From contig CAXKVR010000024.1 of assembly GCA_964058845.1 (NCBI GenBank), positions 1-64,000 of the forward strand: a DNA stretch of 64,000 bases, written 5' to 3'. The translations under genes and the position numbers were made by a program. Below, in pieces: positions 1 to 12,500 of this stretch. Source of the stretch: Carex sylvatica (Eukaryota; Streptophyta; Magnoliopsida; Poales; Cyperaceae). The notes below the pieces were generated by a model that saw only the letters and a program-made list of their open reading frames with translations, was not told the origin of the DNA and searched no databases. Position 1 is the first letter of the stretch, and every line of letters starts with the position of its first letter.

Positions 1-11
1 CTTATGACTAC

Positions 12-257
12 AAAGTTGGTTCGACAGGGAATAATAAAATCTGCTGCAAATTTGATGAACAGTACCCTGAAATTTATATTTTTTCAAATTTAACCGTTCA
101 ACTTTTTCTGTGCACGCATCTCCAAACAGCTAGTTTTTCTGTACATTCATCTCAAAATAAATTGACAGTTGAATTTGAAAAAACAAGAATTTCAGAGTAC
201 TGTTCATCAAATTCGGATCGCAGCAGATTTGTTTCTGTTCGACAGACACCCAACTTA
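12..257. repeat. Palindromic MITE-like foldback
   Basis: The two halves of this stretch are imperfect reverse complements. Both arms carry the sequence reading TTTGATGAACAGTAC on one strand, next to a CTGCTGC motif and a TTCGACAG motif. No coding potential is visible. The outer boundary on the left is close to the window edge, so the target-site duplication cannot be judged. Confidence 0.65.
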
Positions 258-961
258 CTTTAGATTGTTGGGTTCCAGGATCATCGAATTCGTTTTAATA
301 TCAGTGCACTCTACTTTATTGGTGCACGTTCGCTTTAATTTTCGTATACATAAATTTTCAAGCGGATCAAATAGTTCTGAAATCTATGAGACCAAAAAAT
401 AAATCCGATAGCCATCAGATCTAACACGTTCTCTTCAACATGTTTCCTTCTTCCTATGTTTCACAACATAATTATTAAATTCTTTCCTTTCTTTTATTAC
501 GCTCCTAGTCACCAATACAATCACGTTCGGACGTTCCTTTTTTTGTTTCCCGGAAATTCATAGTCATCATTGAATCTAGTCGGCCATTGAATCGACAGGA
601 CATCTCCATTAACAAAAAACTGGAGAAGTTCAAAGGCCCTCTCCCTCTCCCTTTCTCCCTTGCTTTCTTTTGCGTGTCCCCCCGTGTTAAAGACGTGTAC
701 TTGTAGTGTCGAAACCGTAATTCTTACCAAATTAATGAAGAAAACAAAATCTGTTGTCTAGCATCACTGACAGTGGGACCCACCTACATCACGACAGATC
801 CCACGGTTTCCGTGTCATGGCATGCTCGCGGCCTAACCAGAAAGGCACACGTGTACGACTATGAATGGATCAAGCGGGACCACCTTCAGATTTTTTTTAA
901 TAAAATAATTTAATACTTAAAACACCAAGATCAGGAAAAATAAAAGGCGTTTAATATTCTG
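258..961. other. Intergenic stretch, no gene seen
   Basis: No supported reading frame. It contains a pyrimidine-rich patch near 635-665. The stretch 860-950 (ACTATGAATGG, then AACACCAAGATCAGGA) is a diverged direct copy of 2674-2735, so a dispersed repeat flanks the element that lies between them. Confidence 0.5.
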
Positions 962-1077
962 AAGTAACTCAAATTTTGAGTTTAGATCCGGAACGTTGGA
1001 GATGGAATGCACGCTATAAATATTCGTGCCGAAACAGATCTGATGGTCAGGTTCTAAACTCAAAATTTGAGTTACTT
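962..1077. repeat. Short MITE with 23-bp terminal inverted repeats
   Basis: The left end (962-984, AAGTAACTCAAATTTTGAG and 4 more bases) and the right end (1055-1077) are perfect reverse complements of 23 bases, enclosing about 70 bp. This is the structure of a miniature inverted-repeat element. A diverged relic with GATCTGA and AGTTACT motifs may lie near 3390-3440. Confidence 0.75.
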
Positions 1078-1457
1078 TAGATAGTATGAATTCAAATTTC
1101 CTTAATTTATAAGGAAAGACATTTCCCAACAATAAACTTTTATTAACAGAGCAGTTTTGGTTTCATGCAACGAATAGACTATAGAAGCAAAACTACAGTG
1201 CATATGGCTTGTGCGCTGCAAGAAGCCGAAAACTACTTTGTTAAAATATTTACCACACGGTTTCGTCGACATTTTTATAAATACTCAAATAAAAAAATAA
1301 ATTATTAAGAATAACAAGATTGGTAGAAAAATTTTAAAAATGCCCAAACCGCCTCAAAATTCGACAGTTCTGAATTTTAATTCCCAATTCCCTATAAATT
1401 CGGTGGTCTGGTTTTTTTTTTTTTTTTTTTACTTTTTCTTCCTTATAAAAGGAGTTC

Positions 1458-1472
1458 AGCAGCAGAGAGAGA

Positions 1473-1506
<34 letters not shown>

Positions 1507-1596
1507 AGGAGAAGGAGGAGAAGGAGAAGGAGGGAGGGAGAGAAGGAAGGAGAAAGAGAAAGAGAAGGAAGAAAAAGGAGAAAGAGAAAGAGCTGC
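1458..1596. repeat. Purine-rich GA/GAAA/GGA microsatellite
   Basis: An almost uninterrupted purine run of GAGA, GAAA and GGAG units follows a poly-T tract. It yields a spurious Arg/Glu-rich reading frame that I do not regard as coding. Confidence 0.9.
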
Positions 1597-1609
1597 TACA
1601 TGTATGTAC

Positions 1610-1805
1610 TGTTGATATACGTCTTTACTATTCACTGTTCACTTACTGTGCATGTACGTATATACTGTTCACTTACTGTTTATGTACGTATATACTACAC
1701 ATGTACGTATATACTGTTCACTGTTTAATTACTGTTCACGTATTGTTGACTGTTTAATTACTGTTCACATACTGTTGAAGTACGTATATACTGTTCACAG
1801 CTGTA
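1610..1805. repeat. Degenerate ACTGTTCA/GTACGTATATACT minisatellite
   Basis: Short units built from ACTGTTCAC, TGTTTAATTACTG and GTACGTATATACTG recur head to tail with variable spacing. There is no coding signal. Confidence 0.7.
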
Positions 1806-1865
1806 CACAATTGGAACTGGTAAACTGACAAAATATTTACCATTCATTAATGTAGTTTATTGGCC

Positions 1866-2419
1866 ATGTCTGTTGAAATTTTCGTACATTTTGGGAAAAA
1901 GTTCATAACTGACCAGTATGGGGTACGTTACTCCAAACCTCCAGTAAATACGCCTTGGGTTGATGAAAATTTCTCATTTGAGGAGTTGCAAACGCTTATT
2001 TACGAGTTGAGCGGGTACAATAGGAACCGCTGTGAATTGGAAATAATGGCTCGAGTGCTCCAAGGAGGAAGGTATGTCAGAATCGCACTAGGAGATGATG
2101 TGGCATTGAGAGGCCTGATCAACAGGGCTGTGAGGTCCGACGATAGTGGCTTCGAAGTTTTTACATATTTAAAACACTAGTATAGGAGGATCCAAACGAG
2201 TCAGAATTTGAATTTATAAACGAGGTACCGGAGGAGAATCTGCAAACTGGGGATGAATGGGGGGAAGGACACTGGGACGTTAATGATGAGGGAGATGATG
2301 CCGATGAAAGAGAATACACACAGCCCACTGTGAGACAGAATAGAAATATGCCGTTAAGTGGCCGTTCTAAGAGAATAAATTGTGAGGAGAGAGAAACAGT
2401 TGCTGGGGGGTATATATAA
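1866..2419 (+). pseudogene. MuDR-type transposase N-terminal domain remnant
   Basis: The frame from ATG 1866 to TAG 2180 encodes about 104 aa beginning MSVEIFVHFGKK, with a PWVDEN motif. This resembles the short N-terminal domain at the start of many plant MULE transposases. After the stop, a second frame (from about 2186 to TAA 2419) continues with an acidic linker rich in Glu and Asp that is also typical of these proteins, so a frameshift or unrecognised intron separates the two pieces. The zinc-finger and DDE catalytic parts are absent. The remnant lies inside a TIR-bounded element and cannot encode an active transposase. The family assignment rests on recalled resemblance, not a search. 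Confidence 0.55.
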
Positions 2420-2752
2420 CCCTGGACCGCCTCAAAATTCGGTGGTTTCGAATTTTAATTCCCAACCGCCAAATTTATAGGCGGTTGGGAATTAAAATTC
2501 GGAACCGCCGAATTTTGAGGCAGTTTGGGCATTTTTAAAATTTTTCCACCAACCCTGTTATTCTTAATAATTAATTTTTTTATTTGGGTATTTATAAAAA
2601 TATCGGCGGTTTCCGGGTCGTTAAGAGCATTTGATCGTATGCATGCGGGCTTACGAAAAACACATGAGTCCACAACTATGAATGGTCACATATTTAGAAC
2701 ACCAGGATCAGGAGAATAAAAGGCATTTTATCTTACCAACTTAATAAAGGGT

Positions 2753-2826
2753 GTGTTTGGATCACCAAAGAATAGAGCTATTTTTGGGTTAGCTCCACTA
2801 TTCTCAAATTTTGGTGATCCAAACAC
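2753..2826. repeat. 74-bp hairpin, hAT-like MITE end
   Basis: Perfect 17-bp inverted repeats (GTGTTTGGATCACCAAA and its complement) enclose 40 bp. A start reading GGGTGTGTTTGG is common in plant hAT-derived MITEs. The following 2830-2925 holds a further diverged copy of the internal motifs (TTAGCTC, AATAACTCTATT), so the whole element may extend to about 2925. Confidence 0.65.
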
Positions 2827-2929
2827 AAATTTGCAAATTGGATTAGCTCAAAAATAACTCTATTGTACTAATCTTTTCTTTGATGGGTTAGCAAGAATAG
2901 CTCTAGTGGAGTTAGTGATATTAATAAAA

Positions 2930-3380
2930 TATTTGATTCCTCTCAATTAAAGTATGTTTAAATATTAAATTAGTATTAAATAAAATATTTAATTAGTACT
3001 AAATATAATATAATATAATATTAGATTAGTATTAAATAAAATATTTGTGTAAATATTAAATGTAATATAATATCAATTTAAAATGTAGATTAGTATTAAA
3101 TAAATATAATACTAAATTACATTAATATTAAATAAAATATTAGATTAAATATCATATCGTAGTTATTTAAATAATAAATATAATATAATATTAGTTTAAA
3201 TATTAAATTAATATTAAATAAATATAATATAAGATTAGATTAGTATTAAATAAAATATTAGTTTAAATATTAAATGTAATACAATATTAGTTTAAATGTT
3301 AAATGTAATACAATATTAGTTTAAATATTAAATATAATATAATATTAATTTAAATATTAGATTAGTATTAAATAACACAA
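2930..3380. repeat. AT-rich degenerate tandem repeat
   Basis: Units resembling TTAGTATTAAATAAAATATT and TAATATTAGTTTAAATATTAAAT recur about a dozen times. The composition is almost pure A/T with no reading frame. Confidence 0.8.
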
Positions 3381-3549
3381 AATTTCGTGCTAAACTGATC
3401 TGACGGTCCATAAAAAACACAAAATTTCAGTTACTGCAGGTGAAAATTTTCCATAATCTATTGTTAAATACTTGACCGTACAATAATAGAGAGAGAACAG
3501 AGCAAAAGCAGCTCCAGTTTTATTGTCTCTTGCATTTACTGAAGTGGCA

Positions 3550-6500
3550 ATGGCGACAGTTACAGCAGAGAGGACGGAGGTGGGTTCGCCGGAGAGGTCG
3601 TCGTCGGAGGGCGGCTCCTCCTCCGTAGGAGGGAGCGGGAGAGTGGTGGCGGAGTACGCCGGGTGGGTGTACCACTTAGGCGTGAACACGATTGGGCACC
3701 AGTACTGCAATCTCCGGTATCTGATTCTTCGAGGCAATTGCTTGTTCATGTACAAGCGCGATCCTCACGAAAATCCTGGAGTTGTTAGTAATTAGTTGCA
3801 ATTTCAGCTGTTTAATTTCGTTGCTTCAGCTTTACTCTTTTTCTGAACTAATTTGTGCTTTATCTGGTTGATTTACGGATCAGTGCTTACTTTCAAAAAT
3901 CAATTGAATTGGATCTAAATCAATTGAATTGGCATGTGAGATAATTTCAAACCTTTTTCTGATCAATTTTGTTTTAATCTCTTATCACAGAAGCCTATAA
4001 GGAAAGGTGTTATTAGTCACACATTGATGCTAGAAGAGCTGGGAAGAAGAGAATTCAATACAGGGGTCTGTGTACAATCTTCTCTTATAATTTTGAGAGT
4101 TTTATCTTAATTTTGCTCAATTTTACATATTTTTAGTATTTTTCACCATTTATTTACTCCATTCACTACTGAAAAGCCAAGTTTGGTCTGTTGAAAGATA
4201 ACTTATTTACATGAATTTAGGCAATTCTTTGCATTAGTAATCATAACCTTAGAAGCAAAGATCTGAATCAACTTAGCTTCATTATAGGTCAAGTTTGGTT
4301 TAGATATAGATGCAAGAAGAAACTGGCGATACCTAATGGATTATACCTTCTGTTATGGTTAGGTGAAATGTAAGTTAAGGCAACATTTGCAAATAAATAA
4401 TATATGTGTGGTGTTAGTTGTAAACATGAGAAATGTTGGGTGCTTTATAAAATAATCTTATTTTCTTTAATTTAAATCCTTTTTTGGTTTTCAGGAACTT
4501 TATGTTCTTGGATTTTACAATAAGCTGGATGGAACAAAGAAAGGAGAGGTTTCTAATTGTGTTTTATTGTTAAATCTCTCGCGAAATTATTTTTAACCTG
4601 TGGCTTTTTTTTGTTTTTGTTAATAAGTTTTTTTTCACTTTGTATTCTTTACTAGATTGCATGTGCAACTCCGGGGGAGTTACGCAAGTGGCATGAGGCA
4701 TTCGAGCAAGCCAAACAACAAGTACAAAATGCAACTTATGTTATATGAAATTATATATATTTTTTTATTATATTCATAAACAGTACCTATCTAAAAAAAG
4801 CAGTAAATTTTTTCCAAAAAATATAAAATTTGTTCTCCAAGCACATTTTAATATGGATATCATGTTGATCGGTTCGTATCGACTATTTGGACTTTGAAAA
4901 TAAACATAAAGCATATGAGGCACAATGAGGCATGAAAGACACAAGGCATTTGAACCCTCCTCTATATTCAAATAGTTGATACATGAAAATATACCACAAA
5001 TCATACTCAAGTAACAAAATCAAAGCATTATGAATATATAGTTATTTATCTTTCAGTGCCTTAAGCTGTTTAATTTTTTATTTTCCAGGATGAGTATGAT
5101 CTGATGAGCAGAAGTGGTAGGCATAGGAGACTAAACACTGAGGATGAGTGTGTAAATTTTAACTATTAAGAATATTTTTAATATTAGTCCAGCAAATTAA
5201 ATCAAGTTTGACCATACTGATAGAGGTTTTGACTGGTGCTAAACCAAGCCATAGGATATACTTGCCCTTTCTCTTGGTATCGTGATATTTTTTAGTGTAT
5301 AAATCCATGATCAATACCAATCCAACAACCACAAAAATTGATAAAATGAACGTTCCATGTAAGTTACTAACAAAAAAAAATTTCAGGATAAATCTTGTGG
5401 GACACCGTCCTAGGGTTAGAAGATATGCACAGCATGGGCTTGGAAAGCTTGTAAAAATAGGAAAAGGTGAAGCTTCATATTCTGGGACTTTCACCTACCA
5501 AAAAAAGAAAAATTTATAATTTGAGGCTTTGTTCAAATTTGTTCAAGGTTGTTACACATTGTATTTTATTTTCTACTAAATTGGAATTGCAGGCCCAGAG
5601 ATGTTACTTCGTCAGGCTTCAAAAATTGGTAGTGATAAAGTATTAAATGCACATGTTGATGATGAAACTGGAGATGCACTTGAAACACATGACTGGAGAT
5701 GTGTTCGAACTGTCAATGGTACCTTTTATTCTTCTATTTGTTATTTATATAGTTGCGATTACTAAAAATGAGTAAATATGCAAGAAAGAGATAAATTTTA
5801 ATGAAAAATTTGAAAAAGAAAGAACAAAAAGGAAAATGTGAATTAACATTTGACATGTGATATGTATAAACCACCCACCCACAAACAAAAAGTATCAGGG
5901 CTGTACCATTATGTATATGCATTTTGCAACATCTATAATATCTTTTAGTAAATATTTTATAAATCTGTTTCTCTGATATTTAGGTACTAGAATTTTTGAG
6001 GATGTTGCTAATTCCAAGGTACATACTAATCTGACTTGATTGTTTACTGAAATGTCTCAAAGAAATTTCAATATGTGTGGATCGTATAATTTTTTTGTTG
6101 CTTGGCTACTTAATTTCAATAAAAATTAATGGCAAAAAGAAAACCCTGATATATGTAGGGATTTGCTACCATGCTGATCAGATTTAATACCAAATGGACA
6201 ACAAAAGGACAGTGTGCTTGAAATGCTTGTTCGAAACCTTGAAAAAAAGGGGAATTTCATGTATACCCCTCAAAAATATTGAAATTATGTCTCCCCCCTG
6301 TCTAATATTCATAATATTATATCTGTCCATCTAAAGTTAAAAAACTCCCAAATTTACCCAATTTATTGACTTTTTAATTGATTAATGAAAATTCATTTTA
6401 AATTTATAAAAAGTACCCATTTTACCCTTTTAAAAATGCTTGTTCTATTTCGTAGTTCTCAAAGGGAATTCTCCTAAAATCGGTTGGGGTTGTAAATGCA

Positions 6501-9500
6501 AGTGCCGATTCTGTTTTTGAGGTAGTTTTCAACCTGGACAGACGCAACAGATATGAGTAAGTTCTATTTTCATATTCTTCAAATCAAGCAAAGCCCTTGC
6601 ATTATTTTAATTTTGTGGATTTCTTTTAGTATATGTTTTGTATCCACCGTAAAAGGTCCTGAATTAGTTGTATACATGGTACTAATAATAGTAAAATTGT
6701 TAGTTAATTTTATTTATTTTTTAGGTGGGATGTTGTTACTGGAAATTTGGAGCTGGTGGAAACAATAGATGGACACTGTGACATTGTTTATGGGAAGTAT
6801 GAGGCCAAGTACAAAACTTTGTAAGTACGTCTATCGATTTTGGGAAAAAAAATGGGAAGATGGATGTTAATTTTAATTGCATGTAAATTATTTCTATATA
6901 ACCCAAGAAAATTTTCAGGTGGAGTTCCAAAAAGGACTTTCTTTTTTCACGAAAGTGGTTCCGGGGACAAGATGGCAACTATAGTAAGCAGTTGTTTCCT
7001 GTCTTTATATTGAGTGAGGCTATGGTACTATGCATAGCGCAGATTGGTCCGTACTACGGATCAATATTTTTGTTTTCAAATTTCAAATTGTCGATCTGAA
7101 CCATTGAACATGGTGTTCATATGAAAATGTACTTGCAGAATAAATTTTACATTTTTTGAATTTTCTTACTATTCTTTTGGATATGTTGAAAATTACTACT
7201 TTTGAATAGTCCAGAATTTCTAGATCAAGTGATTTTCCACCTATCTAAAAAAATAGTATGAAAATTCTAAAAAAATGTAAAATATAGTCTTTATGTACTT
7301 CTTCATATGGAGATCATGTTGAACGGTTCACATCAATTGTTTGGACTTTGAAAATAGAGATATTGATCTATAGTACAGACCAATATGCGCTATGCATACT
7401 ACCGTAGCCTCACTCCAAATTTATAGTTCATATTATTTTCTTTAGGAGAATCCTAACTCTCTCAATGCGTGCGTGTCCTTTAGTCATTTTGCAAATGCCT
7501 ACTGCACACAAGAAAAAGCCTAATAAATCTGGATATCGTCGTGAAAAGATCCGTAAGTCTTTTTTCTTTTTATGCTTTCAATAAATTCAGGCTTTTAAAT
7601 TTACAATTAAAAAACTGCTTACTTTTGTGCAGCTTCCATTTGGGAAATTAAAAAGTTGGCCTCGTCAGATCATATTTCAAAATGCCTTGTGACCCAAATG
7701 GTAGAAATGCAGCCTAACTTTTGGGACAAGTGGAAGGGCAGTCTGTCGGCTAATTTTGAGATATCTATTCCATATTATTTGCTTTGCCAAGTAGCTGGTA
7801 AGTCGTGCTACTTATTTTTCACTTTCATCATATCTTTTATGTATTTTAAGTAAGGTACTACAAGTAAATATTTCTCAAGGGCACAAAACTGAGCTTCATT
7901 TCTCCTTGGTTCTGACTCAGTTTCATCCAACTTGGTAGCGCAATGATAAACATAGACGGGTACGTAATGGGTCAGGCGGAAGCATTTTCATATCCTTATC
8001 CATTAAGTTAACAAAAAAAAAAAAAAAAAACTTTACCGTGACCAGCACCCGATAAGCAAAAAAAATAAAAATAACTAACCTGTATTTGTGGATTTTGGGA
8101 AAAATGAATTGTATTGATTCCTTTGTTCTTTTCGGGTCTATATAGGCGTTACATTTTTCATTCGTAACCCTACGATTCTCTATAATTCCTTTCTTACCAA
8201 TATAACCCTATAACTTCTAATAATGCAATAAACATACATAAATCTCAACAGTATCCGTCTTATTAAATACGATATGGGTCGGGTAAACAGATAAAAGGGG
8301 TACCACTGGCACCCCTACCCCCAAGTGCATAGACAAACACAAACTAAAGTTTGCATTCTGTAAAAATTATTGAATAAAACAAAAGAAAAAACAAATGGGA
8401 AAAAAGTCGAAAGCTCTTTTATCAGCTCCATGCCAACCAGGAAAGCTAACTACTACCTCTAAGACCACTAAAATACATATGCAAACCATCAGTTGTTTTT
8501 TCATAGGTCTGGTCCCAGAATTCGCATCCCCTGTGATATCTCAAACTTTGAGTTGATCTACGGAAAATCTGGATCGTTCATATTATTTCTGCATGGATCT
8601 CAAAGCACAATAATACTGGCCCCTACATTCCGAATAGGCACCGAAAAAAATTTAGCCCGGCTATAGATAAACTGAAAATTTGAGATATCTTAGAGGATCT
8701 AGACTCCTTGTCCCCGCAGGCATATAGACCGCCCCATGGTTTTTGCACTTAAAATTCTCCCAAATTGAGGTCATGAGATTTCATTGTTTGTTTGATTCGA
8801 CAACACAGGTCTACGTGAGTATTTTGCAGCCAATCCTGGACTGTCGTCAGAGTCTCCCACAGCAATCATGCAGCCAAAGTTCTTGACACATTCGTCAGTA
8901 AATTCTGAAGTTGACAATGAGGATACTAATGATGAGTTTTATGATGCGATTGCAATTGATGAAGATGAAGAAGATAGTGATGAGGACAACGATGATTTTC
9001 AAGATTCTGATCCTGACAAGAATAGCATGGTTCTTTTATATGATCCTTTTTACCAAATTTTCCAAATGATTTCTTGGCACATGTCATTTTATCATCTTTT
9101 GATATAACAGCTATCAAGTAAAAATTCTAAAGTCAAGTGAAAAATAACTGTACAGCACTTTGATTTTTTCTCACCAACCAAATGACTTAGAAGGAGCACA
9201 TTGCTTTCTTTCTTTTTCAGGGAGCAAAGATGAAGCTGAGGAATGTATCCTGGGCAATTGCTGGCTTAGCTTTGAAAAAAAATAAAGGTGATTTTTAAAT
9301 GAGTAGAGTTAAAATGCCCCATTAGTTTCGTGCCCCAATCATGCCTCACATCCTTATCTCCGTTTTCAAAGTCCAAACAGTCGATCCGAACTGCTCTACG
9401 TGATCTCCATATTAAAATGTGCTTGAATACCAAATTTTATATTTTTTGGAACTTTTTTTACTTACATTTTATATATACAAAATCACTGTTTTCGGATAGT

Positions 9501-12500
9501 CCAGAATCTTCTGAAAAACAGTGATTTTGTACCTATCTAAAAAATTAGGTCTCTGAACACATTTCAAAATATAAAAAATTCAGATTGGCCTGAATTTTCT
9601 TTTGGTCACTTTTTTCAAGCTTAGCTTTGAAAAAAAGTAAAGGTGATTTTTAATTACATTCACTAATATCTTGATCCTTTTGATACTTTGGCTTATTGTT
9701 GTATTATTTGGTAAAAGCAGCTTCAGTAGTGGATATTGAACTAAATGCGACATCACCTCGTGTTGCAATTGATTGGAGTCAGTTAAATGGTTCATTAAGG
9801 CAAGCTAAAAGCGAACAAGAATCCAATTGCTGGTCAAGTCCTAGTGGAGACGGCTTCATGATAAGAGGCAAAACCTACTTAACCGATCACTCTAAGGTTT
9901 GTTGGTTGCTTTTACTGTACCATACCAGTATTTATTATATGATGAATGTTACTGGGTAAGTGCAGGCTGAAAGAGAAGGATAGAGGCTTATCTGGAATTG
10001 AGATTTTTATTCTAGTGTATAGTAGAATAGAGAGGGTTAATACTAGAATAAAGAAGAATAGAGGCTTATTTTCTGGAATAAAGCTTTTTCTTCAAGTATT
10101 GTAAATTCTTTTTCAGTTATTAATACAATCATTAGTAGTCATTCAGGCCACTAACCTTCAAAAAAAAGAAAGAAAGAAGAAATGCCTCTATATTTTAAAA
10201 CACTATCCGATTGTGCTGCATTTTTTATCGTTATTTTGTTGTAGATTGTGGGAGGAGATCCTCTTTTGAAGCTTATGGCAGTGGATTGGCTAAAGGGCGA
10301 AGATCGCATTGATTCTATTGCACTTAACCCTAAATGCCTTGTTCAGGTAAACAAGGAGCTGTAGATTTTTACCTATGATATGACATCAATTTTTTTTTTT
10401 TTTCATATCTTAAATTAGAGATTTACTTTTTTACAGACTGAAGCTGGGAAGAAGATTCCCTTCATCCTTGTAGTGAATTTACAGGTGCATATTATAATCT
10501 TGAAAATTGTTGATATCCTTTATCTTAAGATTGTTTCATATTATATACATAATAATTTTACTCGCTTTATTATTCGTTTATGAATCACAGATTCCAGCAA
10601 CACCAAACTACAGCTTAGTGACTTACTATGGGTCAGAGAGACCCATAAACAAAGAATCTTTACTTGGTCGGTTTGTAGAAGGAACTGATGTTTTTAGAGA
10701 TTCCCGATTCAAACTCATACCAAGTATCGTAGAGGTACACAATAAAAGTTATTTAAATTTTGTTTTTTTTTTAAACTTTTTTTGTTAAAAATATACATGT
10801 TAGCCAGATGAAATGAATTGGAGGTAAATTGCAAAAATTCTTGGATTACAAAATTTGGGCAAAATTCTTGTCAGAAAATCAGAAAATGCAGAGCATAAAA
10901 TTAGTCAACTGATGGGTGGTCACAACTCACAATTGAACATGTCTATGTGCACATGACACATCATATATTCTGGCTTTTTGATTTATATATGTTAAATCTT
11001 TTCAGGGGGTACATATGAAATTTTATTCAAAAAATTAATAGTTGAAAGTATACATATCTTGAGTTGAAATGAAATACATACAGGTTAGCTGTCTATATAG
11101 AGGAATTCGCATCCCCTGAGATATCTCAAAGTTTGAGTTGATCTGTGGAAAATCTGTACCGTTCAAATCCTTTATTCACAAATCTCAAAGCACAAGAATA
11201 CTGGCCCCCCTGCATTTTGGATAGGCACGAATTTTTTTTGGCATGGATTTAGATAAACTGAAAGTTTGAGATATCTCAGAGGATACAGACTCTATAGAGA
11301 AGCTCTGACATAAGCTTTCCAATGACTGAGCAACACTGATAATTTCAAGAAATATAAATCTCAATCAATCTGAATCTATTTTAGGAATAAGATAAGTGAA
11401 AAAATTAGACTCTTGTATCAATTGTTATTTAGTTGACCTAGCTTGACAAGTTCAGTGGCAATTTGGTCATTCTTTTAATTAAGATTTGCTTGCAAAATTT
11501 TAAATAATTGGATTTTACATCTAGACAGATAAACTTTAGGTACTAAAATGAACAAAGGTGCATTTATTGATTGAAATAAAATGAAAAAAATTCATAGGGT
11601 TATTGGATGGTGAAACGCGCAGTTGGTACTAAAGCTTGCCTTTTAGGGAAAGCAGTCACATGCAAATACCTTCGCCAAGACAACTTCTTAGAGGTAACTC
11701 AATGCTCAATTCTCTGTCTAAGTTAATTAAAAATGTAATTAGATACTATATTTATATAAATTAACTGAGGGCTAACCAATGTCATGTGTAATATTATTAT
11801 TTTGTAGGTGTATTTTTCATTTTGTATGTTTATATTGATTTTAGGGCCTATTGTCGTATTTCATGTAAATAATTTTCATGATTGGGCCTGAAGTACTGTC
11901 AATATTTTTATTTATTTTCTTACACGACCAATATTTTACTATTTATTATTAATATATGAGTGAGGCTATGGTTCTATACATAGCGTGGATCGGTCTGTAC
12001 TATGGATTCATATTTACTTTTTGAAGTGCAAATAGTCAATCCAAACAGCTAGACATGATCTCCATATGAAATGTACATTGAGATGAAATTTTACAAGTTA
12101 TAGAATTTTTGTACTATTTTTTGAGATTGGTAGAAAATCACTACTTTGGATGGTCCAAAATTTTTAGATCTGGTGATTTTTTACCTATCTAAAAAAGTAA
12201 TAAAAAAAATTCTAAAAAGTGTAAAATTTGGTCTCCAATTATATTTTCAAAAGAGATATCATGTTGAGCGGTTCAGATATGGGTTCATAGTACGGACTGA
12301 TCTGCGCTATGCATAGTACTGTAGTCTCACTGTTAAAAGATTTTTATTAATTTTTATTATTTCAATTGTTATTGTTGTTTTCGTTGTGCAGATTGATGTT
12401 GACATAGGTTCATCAACTGTTGCTAGGAGCATAATCAGTTTAGTTCTTGGATATATCACTGGAATAGTCGTTGATCTTGCTATTCTCATTGAGGTTTGCT

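Larger units (their letters stand above)
1260..2625. mobile_element. Decayed Mutator-like element
   Basis: A left arm (about 1260-1412) and a right arm (about 2470-2625) are inverted copies of about 150 bp; both contain AAAAATTTTAAAAATGCCCA or its complement. The right arm is itself partly palindromic (2425-2530). Inside lie a poly-T run (1412-1430), a purine-rich GA/GAAA tract (1458-1596), a minisatellite-like stretch (1610-1805) and the remnant of a MuDR-type N-terminal domain. Long TIRs with MURA-related coding remnants are typical of MULEs. No clean 9-bp duplication was found at the edges, so the exact boundaries are uncertain. Confidence 0.6.

Noticed and set aside
1340..1615. Open frame of about 91 codons rich in Arg and Glu
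   Set aside because: It is a translation of the GA/GAAA microsatellite after a poly-T tract and has no complexity beyond the repeat.
3390..3755. Minus-strand open frame of 121 codons over the EDR2-like start
   Set aside because: It is antisense to the first exon, whose sense product matches the EDR2 PH domain.
8900..9117. His-rich minus-strand frame
   Set aside because: It is the complement of the GAT/GAA-rich acidic linker of the EDR2-like exon 14.
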